Assembly: GCA_964343195.1 (NCBI GenBank)
Contig: CAYFIR010000063.1
Coordinates: forward strand, 1-35,620
Source: CAYVAP01 sp964343195
GTDB lineage: Bacteria; Bacteroidota; Bacteroidia; J057
Direction: 5' to 3'
DNA: 35,620 nucleotides
A program made the translations under genes and the position numbers. A model generated the notes under the pieces. It saw nothing but the letters and a program-made list of their open reading frames with translations. It made no database searches and was not told where the DNA came from. Positions 1 to 8,206 of this stretch are shown here, in pieces. Numbering within the stretch: position 1 is the first letter of the stretch; each line of letters begins with the position of its first letter.

Positions 1-155
1 CCTAGCCGCGCAGAGCCAATTAGCGGCTATTGGCCCCGAATTAAGTGCACACCTTGGGTAGAGTGAGGTAGGCCTACAATTCAAAAAGGCATAAGGAGAC
101 GCTCTCAAGCCCTTTTCGTGGGGCGAAACTAATGACTAGGAACGCTTTCGCATGA

Positions 156-1055
156 TTATCCTAAAAATACATACCATCCGTATACCGTCAGCAGCGAAAT
201 CGGAATTCCCAGCCCGACGAACAGGCTGGCTAGTGGGGGATTGAGGTCGTTTTCCATGGCGATGATGCTGGGGGTGATCATCGGGGCCATGGCGGCCTCC
301 AGGATCGAGACTTTGATCCCCAGCCCGGACTGCCCGGCGACTACGATGTAGAGCAACCAGATCATCGCCGGGGCGAGAAGCAGTTTGTACAGCAAGCCGA
401 GAGAAAGGGGCTTCCACTCAAAATGGCGTCGGTTGAGGTTCAGTTGAAGGCCAATGGATACCAGCGCCAGCGGGGTCAGCGTTCCACCCAGGGATTTGAG
501 GAATGGCTCCAGCCACTCCGGTAGGCCAAATGGAGCGATCACCAGGCTCAATAGGAAGGCAATAAACGGCGGAAAACCCAGTACCCTGCGCCCTATGGCA
601 CGGGCAGAGACTTCTCCTGAGGCAAAATACCCCACCGCAGCGATTCCCAGTGTTCCCAGAACCAGGAAGGCTCCGGGCTGATCGCACAGGATGGCATAGG
701 TCAGACCTTCTGCACCATAGAATTGCTCGACTAGCGGAAAACCCACGAAAGAGGTATTGCCCAACCCGCAGCAGAGCACCATGGCTCCTACGGTCCGACG
801 ATCCAGTTTCAGCCATTTGCCCATCAGCAGGAATAACCCCGCTGCCACGATGAACACAATCCAGGACATGGCAATGGGAAAGGCCAGGTCCCAGCCCAGG
901 GTTAGCTTGGGTATATATAGAAGCGTAAGCGCAGGCAGGGACAGGTAGATGATGAAAGCATTCAATCCCCTGTGGGCATTGGCAGGAAATCCGGGGAGCT
1001 GCCTAAGTAAAATTCCCGCTAGCATGCATCCCAAAAGGAGAATTAGATTGGACAT
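156..1055 (-). CDS. AEC family (auxin efflux carrier-like) permease
   Basis: The 299-residue product is almost entirely hydrophobic, with about ten likely membrane segments in two halves. A central polar stretch (LGNTSFVGFPLVEQFYG) matches the conserved crossover region of AEC/membrane-transport-protein carriers. Length fits the family (about 300 residues). Members export or import small organic anions, but the substrate cannot be read from sequence. The start is ATG at 1055. It is the only minus-strand gene at this edge and stands alone, divergent from the phosphoesterase gene on the plus strand. Its leader carries a short tandem octamer repeat. The family call is reliable; the substrate is unknown. 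Confidence 0.85.
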   Translation of the reverse strand: MSNLILLLGCMLAGILLRQLPGFPANAHRGLNAFIIYLSLPALTLLYIPKLTLGWDLAFPIAMSWIVFIVAAGLFLLMGKWLKLDRRTVGAMVLCCGLGNTSFVGFPLVEQFYGAEGLTYAILCDQPGAFLVLGTLGIAAVGYFASGEVSARAIGRRVLGFPPFIAFLLSLVIAPFGLPEWLEPFLKSLGGTLTPLALVSIGLQLNLNRRHFEWKPLSLGLLYKLLLAPAMIWLLYIVVAGQSGLGIKVSILEAAMAPMITPSIIAMENDLNPPLASLFVGLGIPISLLTVYGWYVFLG

Positions 1056-1062
1056 TGATGGA

Positions 1063-1094
1063 AGGTATGGAGGTATGGAGGTATGGAGGATATG
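1063..1094. repeat. Tandem octamer repeat in the leader of the AEC permease gene
   Basis: AGGTATGG occurs three times head to tail at 1063-1086, followed by a degenerate fourth unit (AGGATATG). The array begins 8 bases upstream of the permease start codon, so it lies in the 5' untranslated region as read on the minus strand. The repeats are seen directly; any regulatory effect is speculation. Confidence 0.8.
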
Positions 1095-1272
1095 CAGTTC
1101 TGGGGGGGTGCCAATACTTTTGGGGAGTTAACCCGAAACTAATGCCTGCGAGATGAAATAAGCAGCCATTGATAGATGACACAAGGTGCTACTTTGAATT
1201 CTTCCTCCAGACATCTGGTTTTAATTATCTTTGCCCCTCTCTACTCTAAATCGGCCCTGCCCAACCTTCCCT

Positions 1273-1917
1273 GTGAAAGTTATAACTCTACTCGGCGAAG
1301 AATTGTACCTGCTCCCAGAAAGAGCCATTTACTGGCCGGCCCAACAAGCACTGCTACTGGCTGACCTGCATCTGGGTAAAAGCGGTCACTTTCGCAAGCA
1401 TGGGATTGCCGTTAGTCCCGGCGTATTGCAAAAGGATCTGGACAGACTGGCTTCACTCCTTCAGCACTGGAAGCCAGAACAGATATTTTTCCTGGGAGAC
1501 CTCTTCCACAGTCGCTACAACCAGGAGTGGGAACCTTTTGCGGAATTGCTCAAGGGGTTTAAAGGGAAAGCGACATTGGTAAAAGGGAATCATGACATTC
1601 TGAAAAGCGAGCAATATGTCGCAGCAGGTTTGGAACTCGTCAGCGATCACCTTGACCTTGGGCCCTTTCGCCTGATTCATGAACGTCCGACAGAACCCGA
1701 GCAGGGCAGACCTTATTATATAGCCGGGCATGTTCACCCAGGGGTATGGCTACAGGGGGGCGGTAGGCAGCGCTTAAAACTGCCCTGCTACTTCTTTGGT
1801 GAACAGCATGGGCTATTGCCAGCTTTCGGGAATTTCACGGGGCTGTATTGTCTGGAGCCAACGGAAAAGGATCAAGTGTATGTACTGGTCGAAGATCAGG
1901 TAGTGCAGGTTGGGTGA
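1273..1917 (+). CDS. pdeM: PdeM-like metallophosphoesterase (ligase-associated DNA damage response endonuclease family)
   Basis: The calcineurin-like phosphoesterase signature is complete. Numbered from GTG 1273, it has DLH at residues 31-33, GD at 75-76, GNHD at 105-108 and GHVHP at 152-156. The opening GEELYLLPERAIYWP followed by DLHLGKSGHFRKHG is characteristic of PdeM, a small metal-dependent phosphoesterase/nuclease often encoded beside a DNA ligase and Lhr-type helicase. No such partner is in this window. No ATG lies near the start. The frame is open to a TTG at 1231, but GTG 1273 puts the N-terminus (MKVITLLGEELYLLP) where the family starts, giving 214 residues. The PdeM subfamily is well supported; the start codon is moderately certain. 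Confidence 0.88.
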   Translation: MKVITLLGEELYLLPERAIYWPAQQALLLADLHLGKSGHFRKHGIAVSPGVLQKDLDRLASLLQHWKPEQIFFLGDLFHSRYNQEWEPFAELLKGFKGKATLVKGNHDILKSEQYVAAGLELVSDHLDLGPFRLIHERPTEPEQGRPYYIAGHVHPGVWLQGGGRQRLKLPCYFFGEQHGLLPAFGNFTGLYCLEPTEKDQVYVLVEDQVVQVG

Positions 1918-1979
1918 GGAGATGTGAGGCTGAGATTATGAGACGCAGGATATTGGGGATGCGGCAAAGAACATTCAGA

Positions 1980-2561
1980 TTACCCCTCCCCTACCTTTGA
2001 CACTTTCCCCTCCTTCAGTTGGTACTGCTGCCCACTTTCGGGACAGGTAGCCAGTCCGGCCTCATCGAAATACAGGCGATGCCCATATTCGCTCATCCAG
2101 CCGATTTGTCGGGCGGGATTGCCTACAAGCAATGCATAAGCCGGTACATCTTTGGTTACGACGCTACCCGCACCGATGAAGCAGTATTTTCCCAGTCGGA
2201 TGCCACATACGATGGTGACATTGGCACCTATGGTGACGCCTTTTTCCAGCCTGGTCTGTTCGTATTGCCCCTTGCGCACTACCCCACTCCGGGGATTGCG
2301 GATATTGGTGAACACCATGGAAGGCCCCAGAAAAACCTCGTCTTCGCAGATGACGCCTTCATAGATGGAGACGTTGTTCTGAACCTTGACACCCCGGCCT
2401 AGTTTGACCCCATTGGCAACAAATACATTTTGCCCCAGGCTGCAATCGGGTCCGATGACTGCCTGGGGCATTACGTGGCAAAAGTGCCAGATTTTGGTTC
2501 CTGCCCCTACCTGGGCGGGCTCATCTACGATTGCCGTGGGGTGTACGAAAAAGTCTGCCAT
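1980..2561 (-). CDS. WbpD/WlbB-like hexapeptide-repeat N-acetyltransferase
   Basis: The 193-residue left-handed beta-helix protein opens with HPTAIVDEPAQVGAGTKIWH, the usual start of the WbpD/WlbB group. These enzymes acetylate the 3-amino group of UDP-2-acetamido-3-amino-2,3-dideoxyglucuronate on the way to diacetylated uronic acids in O-antigens. Hexapeptide repeats run from about residue 13 to 150, interrupted by the FTNIRNPRSGVVRKGQYEQT loop, and end in KDVPAYALLVGNPARQIGW. The C-terminal tail includes a CPESG stretch. Partner genes WbpA, WbpB and WbpE are not adjacent, so the gene is an orphan here. Family assignment is strong; the exact substrate is inferred. Confidence 0.82.
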   Translation of the reverse strand: MADFFVHPTAIVDEPAQVGAGTKIWHFCHVMPQAVIGPDCSLGQNVFVANGVKLGRGVKVQNNVSIYEGVICEDEVFLGPSMVFTNIRNPRSGVVRKGQYEQTRLEKGVTIGANVTIVCGIRLGKYCFIGAGSVVTKDVPAYALLVGNPARQIGWMSEYGHRLYFDEAGLATCPESGQQYQLKEGKVSKVGEG

Positions 2562-2655
2562 GAGGCAAAGATAGGGAACAGTGGCAGTTCGTAGTTCAAA
2601 GTTCCAGGTTAAAAGTTGTGGTTACCTGTAATCACCTATTCTGCGGTATGTGGGC

Positions 2656-3360
2656 TTACCTCCTGGCGAGCGACCCCATTCCTGAGATATGCTTCTCCAC
2701 TTCCGGGTTTCCCTCATAGGTGATGCTGCCAATGCCGGTAATGGTAGCATTGAGAAACTCGGTAGCGTGAACCTGTACAGACCCGGCGCCACCGACATCG
2801 ACCAATACTTCCTGGGCTACAAGTTCAAAGGCATTGATACTCGCCGCGCCGGATACTTCCTGGGTAACGCGGTCCACTTCGCCCTTGAACTTCAGGCTGG
2901 CAGCCCCACTTATGCTGCTGACGAGTTCGTCATACACAAGCGCCATTTGCAGGGAAGATGCTCCGTTTACTTCTACGCTCAGCCTATCGCCATATAAAGG
3001 AGTCAGGCTTTTGAGGTCAACAGCCCCATTTATCTCCAGGGCCCGATATTCATTGCTATTGATCGTGAGTTTAAGCTTGGTAGCGTTGTTCATGCGCTTT
3101 TCAGAAGAGATGATGAGCACTCCATCATTAACTTCCACCCCGATTAAATCCTGTAGATTTTCATCTGTGGTCACCTCCACACCATATCCCTCTCCCTGAA
3201 TCAACTCGACACTATAGGCACCATTGATTTCTACACTGTGAAAATCCGGGATCGGATGGGCAACAGTAGTTACGTTGCCATTTCCATTTACACGCTGAGC
3301 CTGAAGTGAAAATGCCAGGAGTGATAGCCCGAGAACTGCAAAAAGTTTCAAAAATTTCAT
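2656..3360 (-). CDS. Secreted GIN-domain (DUF2807) protein
   Basis: An N-terminal signal peptide (MKFLKLFAVLGLSLLAFSLQAQ) is followed by a repetitive beta-rich domain with motifs such as FHSVEINGAYSVELIQG, ISGAASL and GIGSITYEGNPEV, ending in HISGMGSLARR. This is the putative auto-transporter adhesin, head GIN domain family, common in Bacteroidota. It is a single-stranded beta-helix of unknown function, presumably periplasmic or surface-located. The open frame extends upstream to 3468, but the signal peptide fixes the start at ATG 3360 and gives 234 residues. It is a single gene with no obvious link to its neighbours. Confidence 0.87.
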   Translation of the reverse strand: MKFLKLFAVLGLSLLAFSLQAQRVNGNGNVTTVAHPIPDFHSVEINGAYSVELIQGEGYGVEVTTDENLQDLIGVEVNDGVLIISSEKRMNNATKLKLTINSNEYRALEINGAVDLKSLTPLYGDRLSVEVNGASSLQMALVYDELVSSISGAASLKFKGEVDRVTQEVSGAASINAFELVAQEVLVDVGGAGSVQVHATEFLNATITGIGSITYEGNPEVEKHISGMGSLARR

Positions 3361-3820
3361 CGCTTTGGGTTTAGAGTTCGCAAAAAGTCTAAAGGAAAGA
3401 TAAAATAGAGCGGTGAAGAATCCTGATTCAACGGAAAAAAACGCAGCTTCAACTGCTTTCATCCTCAAACCCTACGCATTCTAGGGAAAGCTTACTTTGG
3501 CAAATTGAGAAATCCGCCCTCAATATAAGACCCCACGGACCAAACCTTTCTCCCCTTTGCCCGTGTCCACTGCCCTTGAATATTTCCCATTTCAGCTTAA
3601 TTCCTGTTTTATTTACCCTAATCGCATTACCAATTGCGAAAAGTTTCGAAAGGGGACTTTTGGTGGTACAGATTTTGGTATTTAGCCAACAGTTTGACCT
3701 GAATTTGCGCATTTGGCAAACCTACACTGTGCGAACGGTTCAAATTCAGGGGCGAATGACCAAATCTAGCAGTTCATCTGCAAAACTTACACTAGCCGTT
3801 TTTTTCACAATCAATATTTA

Positions 3821-3828
3821 TATACTTG
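3821..3828 (+). promoter_or_regulatory. Candidate Bacteroidota -7 box for the large T9SS gene
   Basis: TATACTTG matches the Bacteroidota -7 consensus TAnnTTTG at all but one fixed position. The expected TTG at -33 is not present, only a T-run at about 3799-3805. Initiation here would place the transcript start near 3835, about 130 bases before the start codon. Weak support, by motif only. Confidence 0.25.
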
Positions 3829-3838
3829 CGTTATAGTC

Positions 3839-3896
3839 GTGTATTTGGGGAAATACACCGCCTGTACCATACAATTCTGTGTACAATATAGTATGG
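3839..3896 (+). promoter_or_regulatory. Two inverted repeats in the leader of the large T9SS gene
   Basis: GTGTATTT (3839-3846) and AAATACAC (3851-3858) form a perfect 8-bp stem with a GGGG loop. CCATAC (3867-3872) and GTATGG (3891-3896) form a second 6-bp inverted repeat. If the candidate promoter just upstream is used, the first hairpin would sit at the very 5' end of the mRNA. A role in transcript stability or as an operator is inference. Confidence 0.4.
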
Positions 3897-3966
3897 GGAT
3901 ACTAACACAGATCTGAATATCAGGCGATTATGTTTAACGTCATTTAAAAGGTAGGTAACAAAGAAC

Positions 3967-6900
3967 ATGGAAAATCTAAACGTAGAAATGGGAAACACCG
4001 TTTACAGCTCTAGACAACGGAAAAACCGTTTTACATCCACCTTAACCATTTTGCTCATTGGGTTTACCCTTTTTGGACAGTCACTGTGGGGACAGGGATT
4101 GACCGTTGAAAGCCTTGAACTCTGGGTCGCAGACGCAGACATGGCTGATCAGGGAAACTTTATTAAAGCGTTGGCCGCAACTGATGAAGTTGATGCCAAC
4201 ACCTATCCCAATATTGGTATAATTGCCACTATTGATGATCCAAATGGAGAGTTCCAAAAGGTAGAGTTTTACATTGACGGTGCATATCAACGCGCTGAAG
4301 CTGGCGCTCCATATTCACTGATGGGAGACCGCTATCAAAACGGTCTCAGCATGCTCAACGCCTGGAACCCAGGTCTGGGAGTTTTTGAGGTACAGGCTAT
4401 CCCGGTAAAAACCGATGGTTCCTACGGAACTGCCTATACCAGTATTATTACTTTCGCTGAAAACCAGGCTCCTGTAGCAAATGACTTTACCATCACCATC
4501 GCCAATCAGGCTACGGCAACAATAGATTTGACAGCCGAGGTCACCGATGCGGATGGTACAGTAAACTGGCGCTCACTCGCCATTCAATCTTCTGTAAACG
4601 GTAATAGTGTTCCTAATAGCCAGGAAATTCTGTTTACCCCCACTGCAACCGATGTAATTGGTAGCATCACCTATACTGTGGAAGACAATGAGGGTAAGAG
4701 CAGTAATGCAGGCACCATTACCGTTCAGATCGGGAATGCCCACGCGGCACCTGCCCTGACCGACATGACTGTAGGAACTGAGGTTAACACTCCGGTTTCT
4801 GTCGACGTTGCCGGCGCAGCAAGCGATGATGATGGCATCAACCCGACCAGCCTGGTCCTTGAAAGTTCTCCCGCATCCGGCCGCGTTGATATTTCAAACG
4901 GTCAGCTTATTTACTCTCCTGCTACCGACTTCACCGGGACTGTATCCATGCAGGTGAGCATCGAGGACCTCAACTCCAATCCCAAGCGTAGCCGTATTGC
5001 TACCATCACAGTTGTGATTGGAAACCAGGGTCTGGAATCCCGCTATGACAGCTATGAGCCCACCGTAGCCGGTGTATGGCGCTATGAGATCATTCGTCCC
5101 GAGTTCCGTTTTGACATGAGCGATCTGATCAACCTTTATCAGGCAGGAGAAGCAGTTACTGTTAACTCCAGCATGTCGATCGCTCAGATAGAGGACGCAA
5201 TTTCCAGTGCACCTTATGGTGGCCGGGTGATTTTCAAAGCAGGTACTTATAACTCAAACGAGCCTCTCAACATTCGCCGTGGAGATATCCGCCTCGAATC
5301 AGAGGGCCCTGTAGTTTTCAACTGTAACTTCTCTGGTGGCTGGCAGAAATTTGGAGTAGACATCCAGGGTAGCGGAGCTACCGGACTGACCAGCTATATC
5401 TCTAGCGGACTGGAGGATGAGCACACTTATACCCTGACCCTGCGCAGCGCTGCTGGATTCAACGTTGGGGATTGGGTCCGAGTGGTAGCCTATGCTACCG
5501 CCAAGAGCTATAGCTCTGGCAACCAGATCAACCTGCCAAATGGAGTAGAGGTACACCGCATGGCTACCATGTGTAAAATTGCCGAGATCAATGGCAACAC
5601 CATTGAGCTGGATCGTAAGCCTGCCTTCCCCGTCGGATGGGTTGAGTATCCTGAATATGCAGAGGTACAGCAGTGGCGCATGATCGAAAACATTGCCTTC
5701 GTCGGAGACTTCACCATCAGCTATACCGACATGTTGGGAGTTGCTGACGCAGGTGACAATGGAAATGACAACAGCTGGTCTGCTTACGCAGCTGGTGTGG
5801 CAGGCTTCTTTGCCCGCAACGTAGCCAACCTGGGGATGCTGGGAATTCGCACCGAGAATACTCCTTCAGCCAGTATGTGGGTAAACCACTGTGCCGATGT
5901 TTACCTGGAGGACTGTGGCTCCTATGGAGCTCACAACCGGGGTAGCGGTGGACAGGGATATGCCATGCTGCACGAAGGTTGTACCAACATGATGGCCCGT
6001 AACTGGCACGATGAGCGTATGCGCCACTCATGGGCGACCTCTCTAAACACCTCCAGTGTAGCGCTGGACGTGGAGATTTCCTACACAGAAAGTAACCCGG
6101 AATTCAGCCACGGCGGATTTGATCGCCTACAGTCCTTCCGTGTTGATGTAATTGCACCACACCAGGAAGGCGAGCGCTACCGCATCTTTGACCACCGCGA
6201 GGTAAAAGTACTGCGACGCAACGTAGGTTGGGTAGGAACATTTGCCGGAGAGAAACCCTTCGGAGAGTACGACAACAGCCTGCGTACCCTGCCTGGCACT
6301 GATGCCACCTATGACCTGCGTAACCTCGGCGGGGAACACAAGCCAGGTTTCCGTGATGCTCCTAATTCTTACTACGAGACCTATGTCGGTGACCGTGGAT
6401 TCAATACTCTCTACATCATCGCCATGGGCCATGGTAACAGAACCATTATTAATCCTGGTAACCATTACTTCAACACCAATAACCCTCGTGGGAACACATA
6501 CTTCATCGCTCCAAGCTCTGGTACTACCCCTATCGTCGCGACCATTGACGGATTCAGGGTTAACCCAGAAAGGGTACGCCGTGCTGACCTGATTATTATC
6601 CCGGCTCAGAATGGCATCGATGGCTATGAAGATGTGACCATCACAGGAGAACGCAATGCTGTCATTACCCTCGCTAACGGAGGCTCTATTACACTCAACG
6701 GTATCCCAGCCTCCTACATCTCTGAGGAACATGTGAAAGTGATGAGCATCTCCCGTATGGACCGCATCCACCACCGTATGGGTGTTCAGTATACCCTCAA
6801 AGGAGATGACCCATATGTGGTAAGAACTCTGGTAGATCTTGATGGCTCAAGTCCAAAGGTCAAGCAGGTTTGGAACCGCCCTGTGAGCTTCACCGGAGGT

Positions 6901-7797
6901 GCCAGCGCTAAATGGCTTACCCCAGGAGGATCCGTGATCCAAACAATAGATCGTACCAATACCGTATTTTCAGGTGACACCGTGATTTATACACTGAATG
7001 GAGTCTCTGAAGGTGATGTAATCAAAATGCAACTGGATCCAGGATTCTACCAGGATCAGTTTGGAAACCGTGCACACGGCATCTACGACTGGCATGAAAG
7101 TGTGGTCCACAGCACTACCTTCTACAGTGAAGCGGTATGGTTCGACGAAGCCTTTAACGAAGATGGATACACTGGCGGTTCCTACAGCAGCTCCGAAGGT
7201 GATGGCTCTCGTGAGTCCTCCTTCCCGGTAGAATTGCTTTACTTCCGCGCCGAAGCCAATCCGATCAACAATCAGGTAGACCTGTATTGGGAGACTGCTT
7301 CGGAACTCAACAACGACTTCTTCCTCGTTGAACGCTCACTTGATGGAGCTTCCTTCATCGCGATCGATCAGGTGGATGGGTCTGGAACCACAGAGACCAA
7401 CCAGTCTTACCAGGCTATTGACCGCCAGCCTCTGCTGGGCACAGCGTTTTACAGGCTACGTCAGGTAGACTTCGATGGGTCTTTCACTTACTCAGACATG
7501 ATTGAAGTTTCTTTTTCAAATGAAGACTTCAGCTCAGTCAATGTCTACCCATCTCCTGCCCGAATTGGCGAAGAGGTATCAGTGGAGTTTCACATCCCTG
7601 AAGCTCAGTCTGCGCTGATTTCCATTGTCAACCAGCAGGGACAGACTGTCTATAAGACCGAGGTGGATGCAGTTCAGGGCAATACCACCTTCAGAACCAA
7701 TCCTGGTAATCTAATGCCCGGTATCTACTTTGTGAACATCGTGGATCCCAATCAACCTGAGATCCGACTGAGCGAGAAGCTTTTGCTTCAGTTCTGA
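3967..7797 (+). CDS. Large T9SS-secreted multidomain protein: cadherin-like repeats, beta-helix (pectate lyase-like) domain, T9SS sorting domain
   Basis: The product has 1276 residues. A basic N-region (RQRKNR) and hydrophobic core (LTILLIGFTLFG) make a signal peptide in the first 45 residues. An Ig-like segment follows (FYIDGAYQRAEAGAPYSL, about 45-160), then two cadherin-like repeats (about 165-255 and 258-350) with DADG and DDDG calcium-type loops. From about 400 to 790 there is a parallel beta-helix region beginning IEDAISSAPYGGRVIFKAGTY, typical of pectate lyase-like folds. An unassigned region spans about 790-1080. The end has the FPVELLYFRAEAN and RLRQVDFDGSF module (about 1086-1170) and a C-terminal sorting domain (VYPSPARIGEEVS to KLLLQF, from about 1190). 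It should be exported through the outer membrane and anchored or released by T9SS. Polysaccharide binding or cleavage is plausible from the fold and context but unproven. It is monocistronic, with its own terminator. Confidence 0.85.
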   Translation: MENLNVEMGNTVYSSRQRKNRFTSTLTILLIGFTLFGQSLWGQGLTVESLELWVADADMADQGNFIKALAATDEVDANTYPNIGIIATIDDPNGEFQKVEFYIDGAYQRAEAGAPYSLMGDRYQNGLSMLNAWNPGLGVFEVQAIPVKTDGSYGTAYTSIITFAENQAPVANDFTITIANQATATIDLTAEVTDADGTVNWRSLAIQSSVNGNSVPNSQEILFTPTATDVIGSITYTVEDNEGKSSNAGTITVQIGNAHAAPALTDMTVGTEVNTPVSVDVAGAASDDDGINPTSLVLESSPASGRVDISNGQLIYSPATDFTGTVSMQVSIEDLNSNPKRSRIATITVVIGNQGLESRYDSYEPTVAGVWRYEIIRPEFRFDMSDLINLYQAGEAVTVNSSMSIAQIEDAISSAPYGGRVIFKAGTYNSNEPLNIRRGDIRLESEGPVVFNCNFSGGWQKFGVDIQGSGATGLTSYISSGLEDEHTYTLTLRSAAGFNVGDWVRVVAYATAKSYSSGNQINLPNGVEVHRMATMCKIAEINGNTIELDRKPAFPVGWVEYPEYAEVQQWRMIENIAFVGDFTISYTDMLGVADAGDNGNDNSWSAYAAGVAGFFARNVANLGMLGIRTENTPSASMWVNHCADVYLEDCGSYGAHNRGSGGQGYAMLHEGCTNMMARNWHDERMRHSWATSLNTSSVALDVEISYTESNPEFSHGGFDRLQSFRVDVIAPHQEGERYRIFDHREVKVLRRNVGWVGTFAGEKPFGEYDNSLRTLPGTDATYDLRNLGGEHKPGFRDAPNSYYETYVGDRGFNTLYIIAMGHGNRTIINPGNHYFNTNNPRGNTYFIAPSSGTTPIVATIDGFRVNPERVRRADLIIIPAQNGIDGYEDVTITGERNAVITLANGGSITLNGIPASYISEEHVKVMSISRMDRIHHRMGVQYTLKGDDPYVVRTLVDLDGSSPKVKQVWNRPVSFTGGASAKWLTPGGSVIQTIDRTNTVFSGDTVIYTLNGVSEGDVIKMQLDPGFYQDQFGNRAHGIYDWHESVVHSTTFYSEAVWFDEAFNEDGYTGGSYSSSEGDGSRESSFPVELLYFRAEANPINNQVDLYWETASELNNDFFLVERSLDGASFIAIDQVDGSGTTETNQSYQAIDRQPLLGTAFYRLRQVDFDGSFTYSDMIEVSFSNEDFSSVNVYPSPARIGEEVSVEFHIPEAQSALISIVNQQGQTVYKTEVDAVQGNTTFRTNPGNLMPGIYFVNIVDPNQPEIRLSEKLLLQF

Positions 7798-7816
7798 TAC
7801 AAGCCACAGACTATCA

Positions 7817-7852
7817 AAAAAGCCACTCTGGGAGTTCCCAGAGTGGCTTTTT
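7817..7852 (+). terminator. Rho-independent terminator of the large T9SS gene
   Basis: A 17-nt perfect inverted repeat (AAAAAGCCACTCTGGGA at 7817-7833 and its complement at 7836-7852) ends in five T residues and begins 20 bases after the stop codon. The A-run on the left arm makes it look usable from both strands. Confidence 0.9.
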
Positions 7853-8091
7853 CCATTTTCCTACTGTGGAAATCTTCTTCAAGATAGCCTCTCTAATGAG
7901 TAGCACAAGCGGGGTTGGGCTGAGTTGATAAAACACTTGCTTGAATAGTGCCTTTCTCCTGTACAAAATTCACGGAAATCAAAACAGCGGGGGAAGCCCC
8001 TTAGCCTTAGTAGGTTTATAGGGGATATAAGGGTAATGCCATTAAGCTACAGTTTGTATATTTTAGAAATATGAAATAAAAGCCTACTGGC

Positions 8092-8206
8092 TGTTCGATG
8101 ACTCCGATCATCGAACACTCTAACTGCGAGATTCCATCTCGCGAAGGCTGCCAATGCGGGAGCGGAGTCCCGCAGTTAGGACGAACCATGATCGGAGTCA
8201 TGGTTC
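8092..8206. repeat. REP-like cluster of four hairpins, nested in a longer inverted repeat
   Basis: Four short palindromes occur in 115 bases. Hairpin 1: 10-bp stem 8092-8101/8108-8117, loop CTCCGA. Hairpin 2: 7-bp stem 8126-8132/8136-8142, loop TCC. Hairpin 3: 7-bp stem 8155-8161/8168-8174, loop GCGGAG. Hairpin 4: 9-bp stem 8183-8191/8198-8206, loop TCGGAG. Longer pairings also exist: CTAACTGCG (8120-8128) with CGCAGTTAG (8171-8179), and ATGACTCCGATCAT (8098-8111) with its exact complement at 8188-8201. The shared CTCCG/CGGAG loops and alternating orientation resemble REP/BIME elements, which are typically found between convergent genes as here. Mobility by a RAYT-type transposase is inference; none is in the window. 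Confidence 0.8.

Larger units (their letters stand above)
3361..3966. other. 606-bp intergenic region: divergent leaders, no supported gene
   Basis: This region separates the divergent GIN-domain gene and the large T9SS gene. Two overlapping opposite-strand open frames of under 90 codons (3449-3712 minus, 3576-3836 plus) match nothing recognisable and look like chance. The right half becomes AT-rich and carries a candidate promoter and hairpins that probably form the 5' leader of the gene at 3967. Confidence 0.6.

Noticed and set aside
1231..1272. TTG start extending the PdeM-like protein by 14 residues
   Set aside because: The extra residues (Pro-rich, MPLSTLNRPCPTFP) are unlike the family N-terminus, whereas GTG 1273 fits well.
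2581..2625. AGTTC-rich sequence resembling imperfect tandem repeats (similar short stretch near 16545-16590)
   Set aside because: Units are too irregular to define a repeat array; treated as low-complexity spacer.
6127..6774. 215-codon minus-strand open frame inside the large T9SS gene
   Set aside because: Antisense shadow; low-complexity translation without domain, signal peptide or family resemblance.
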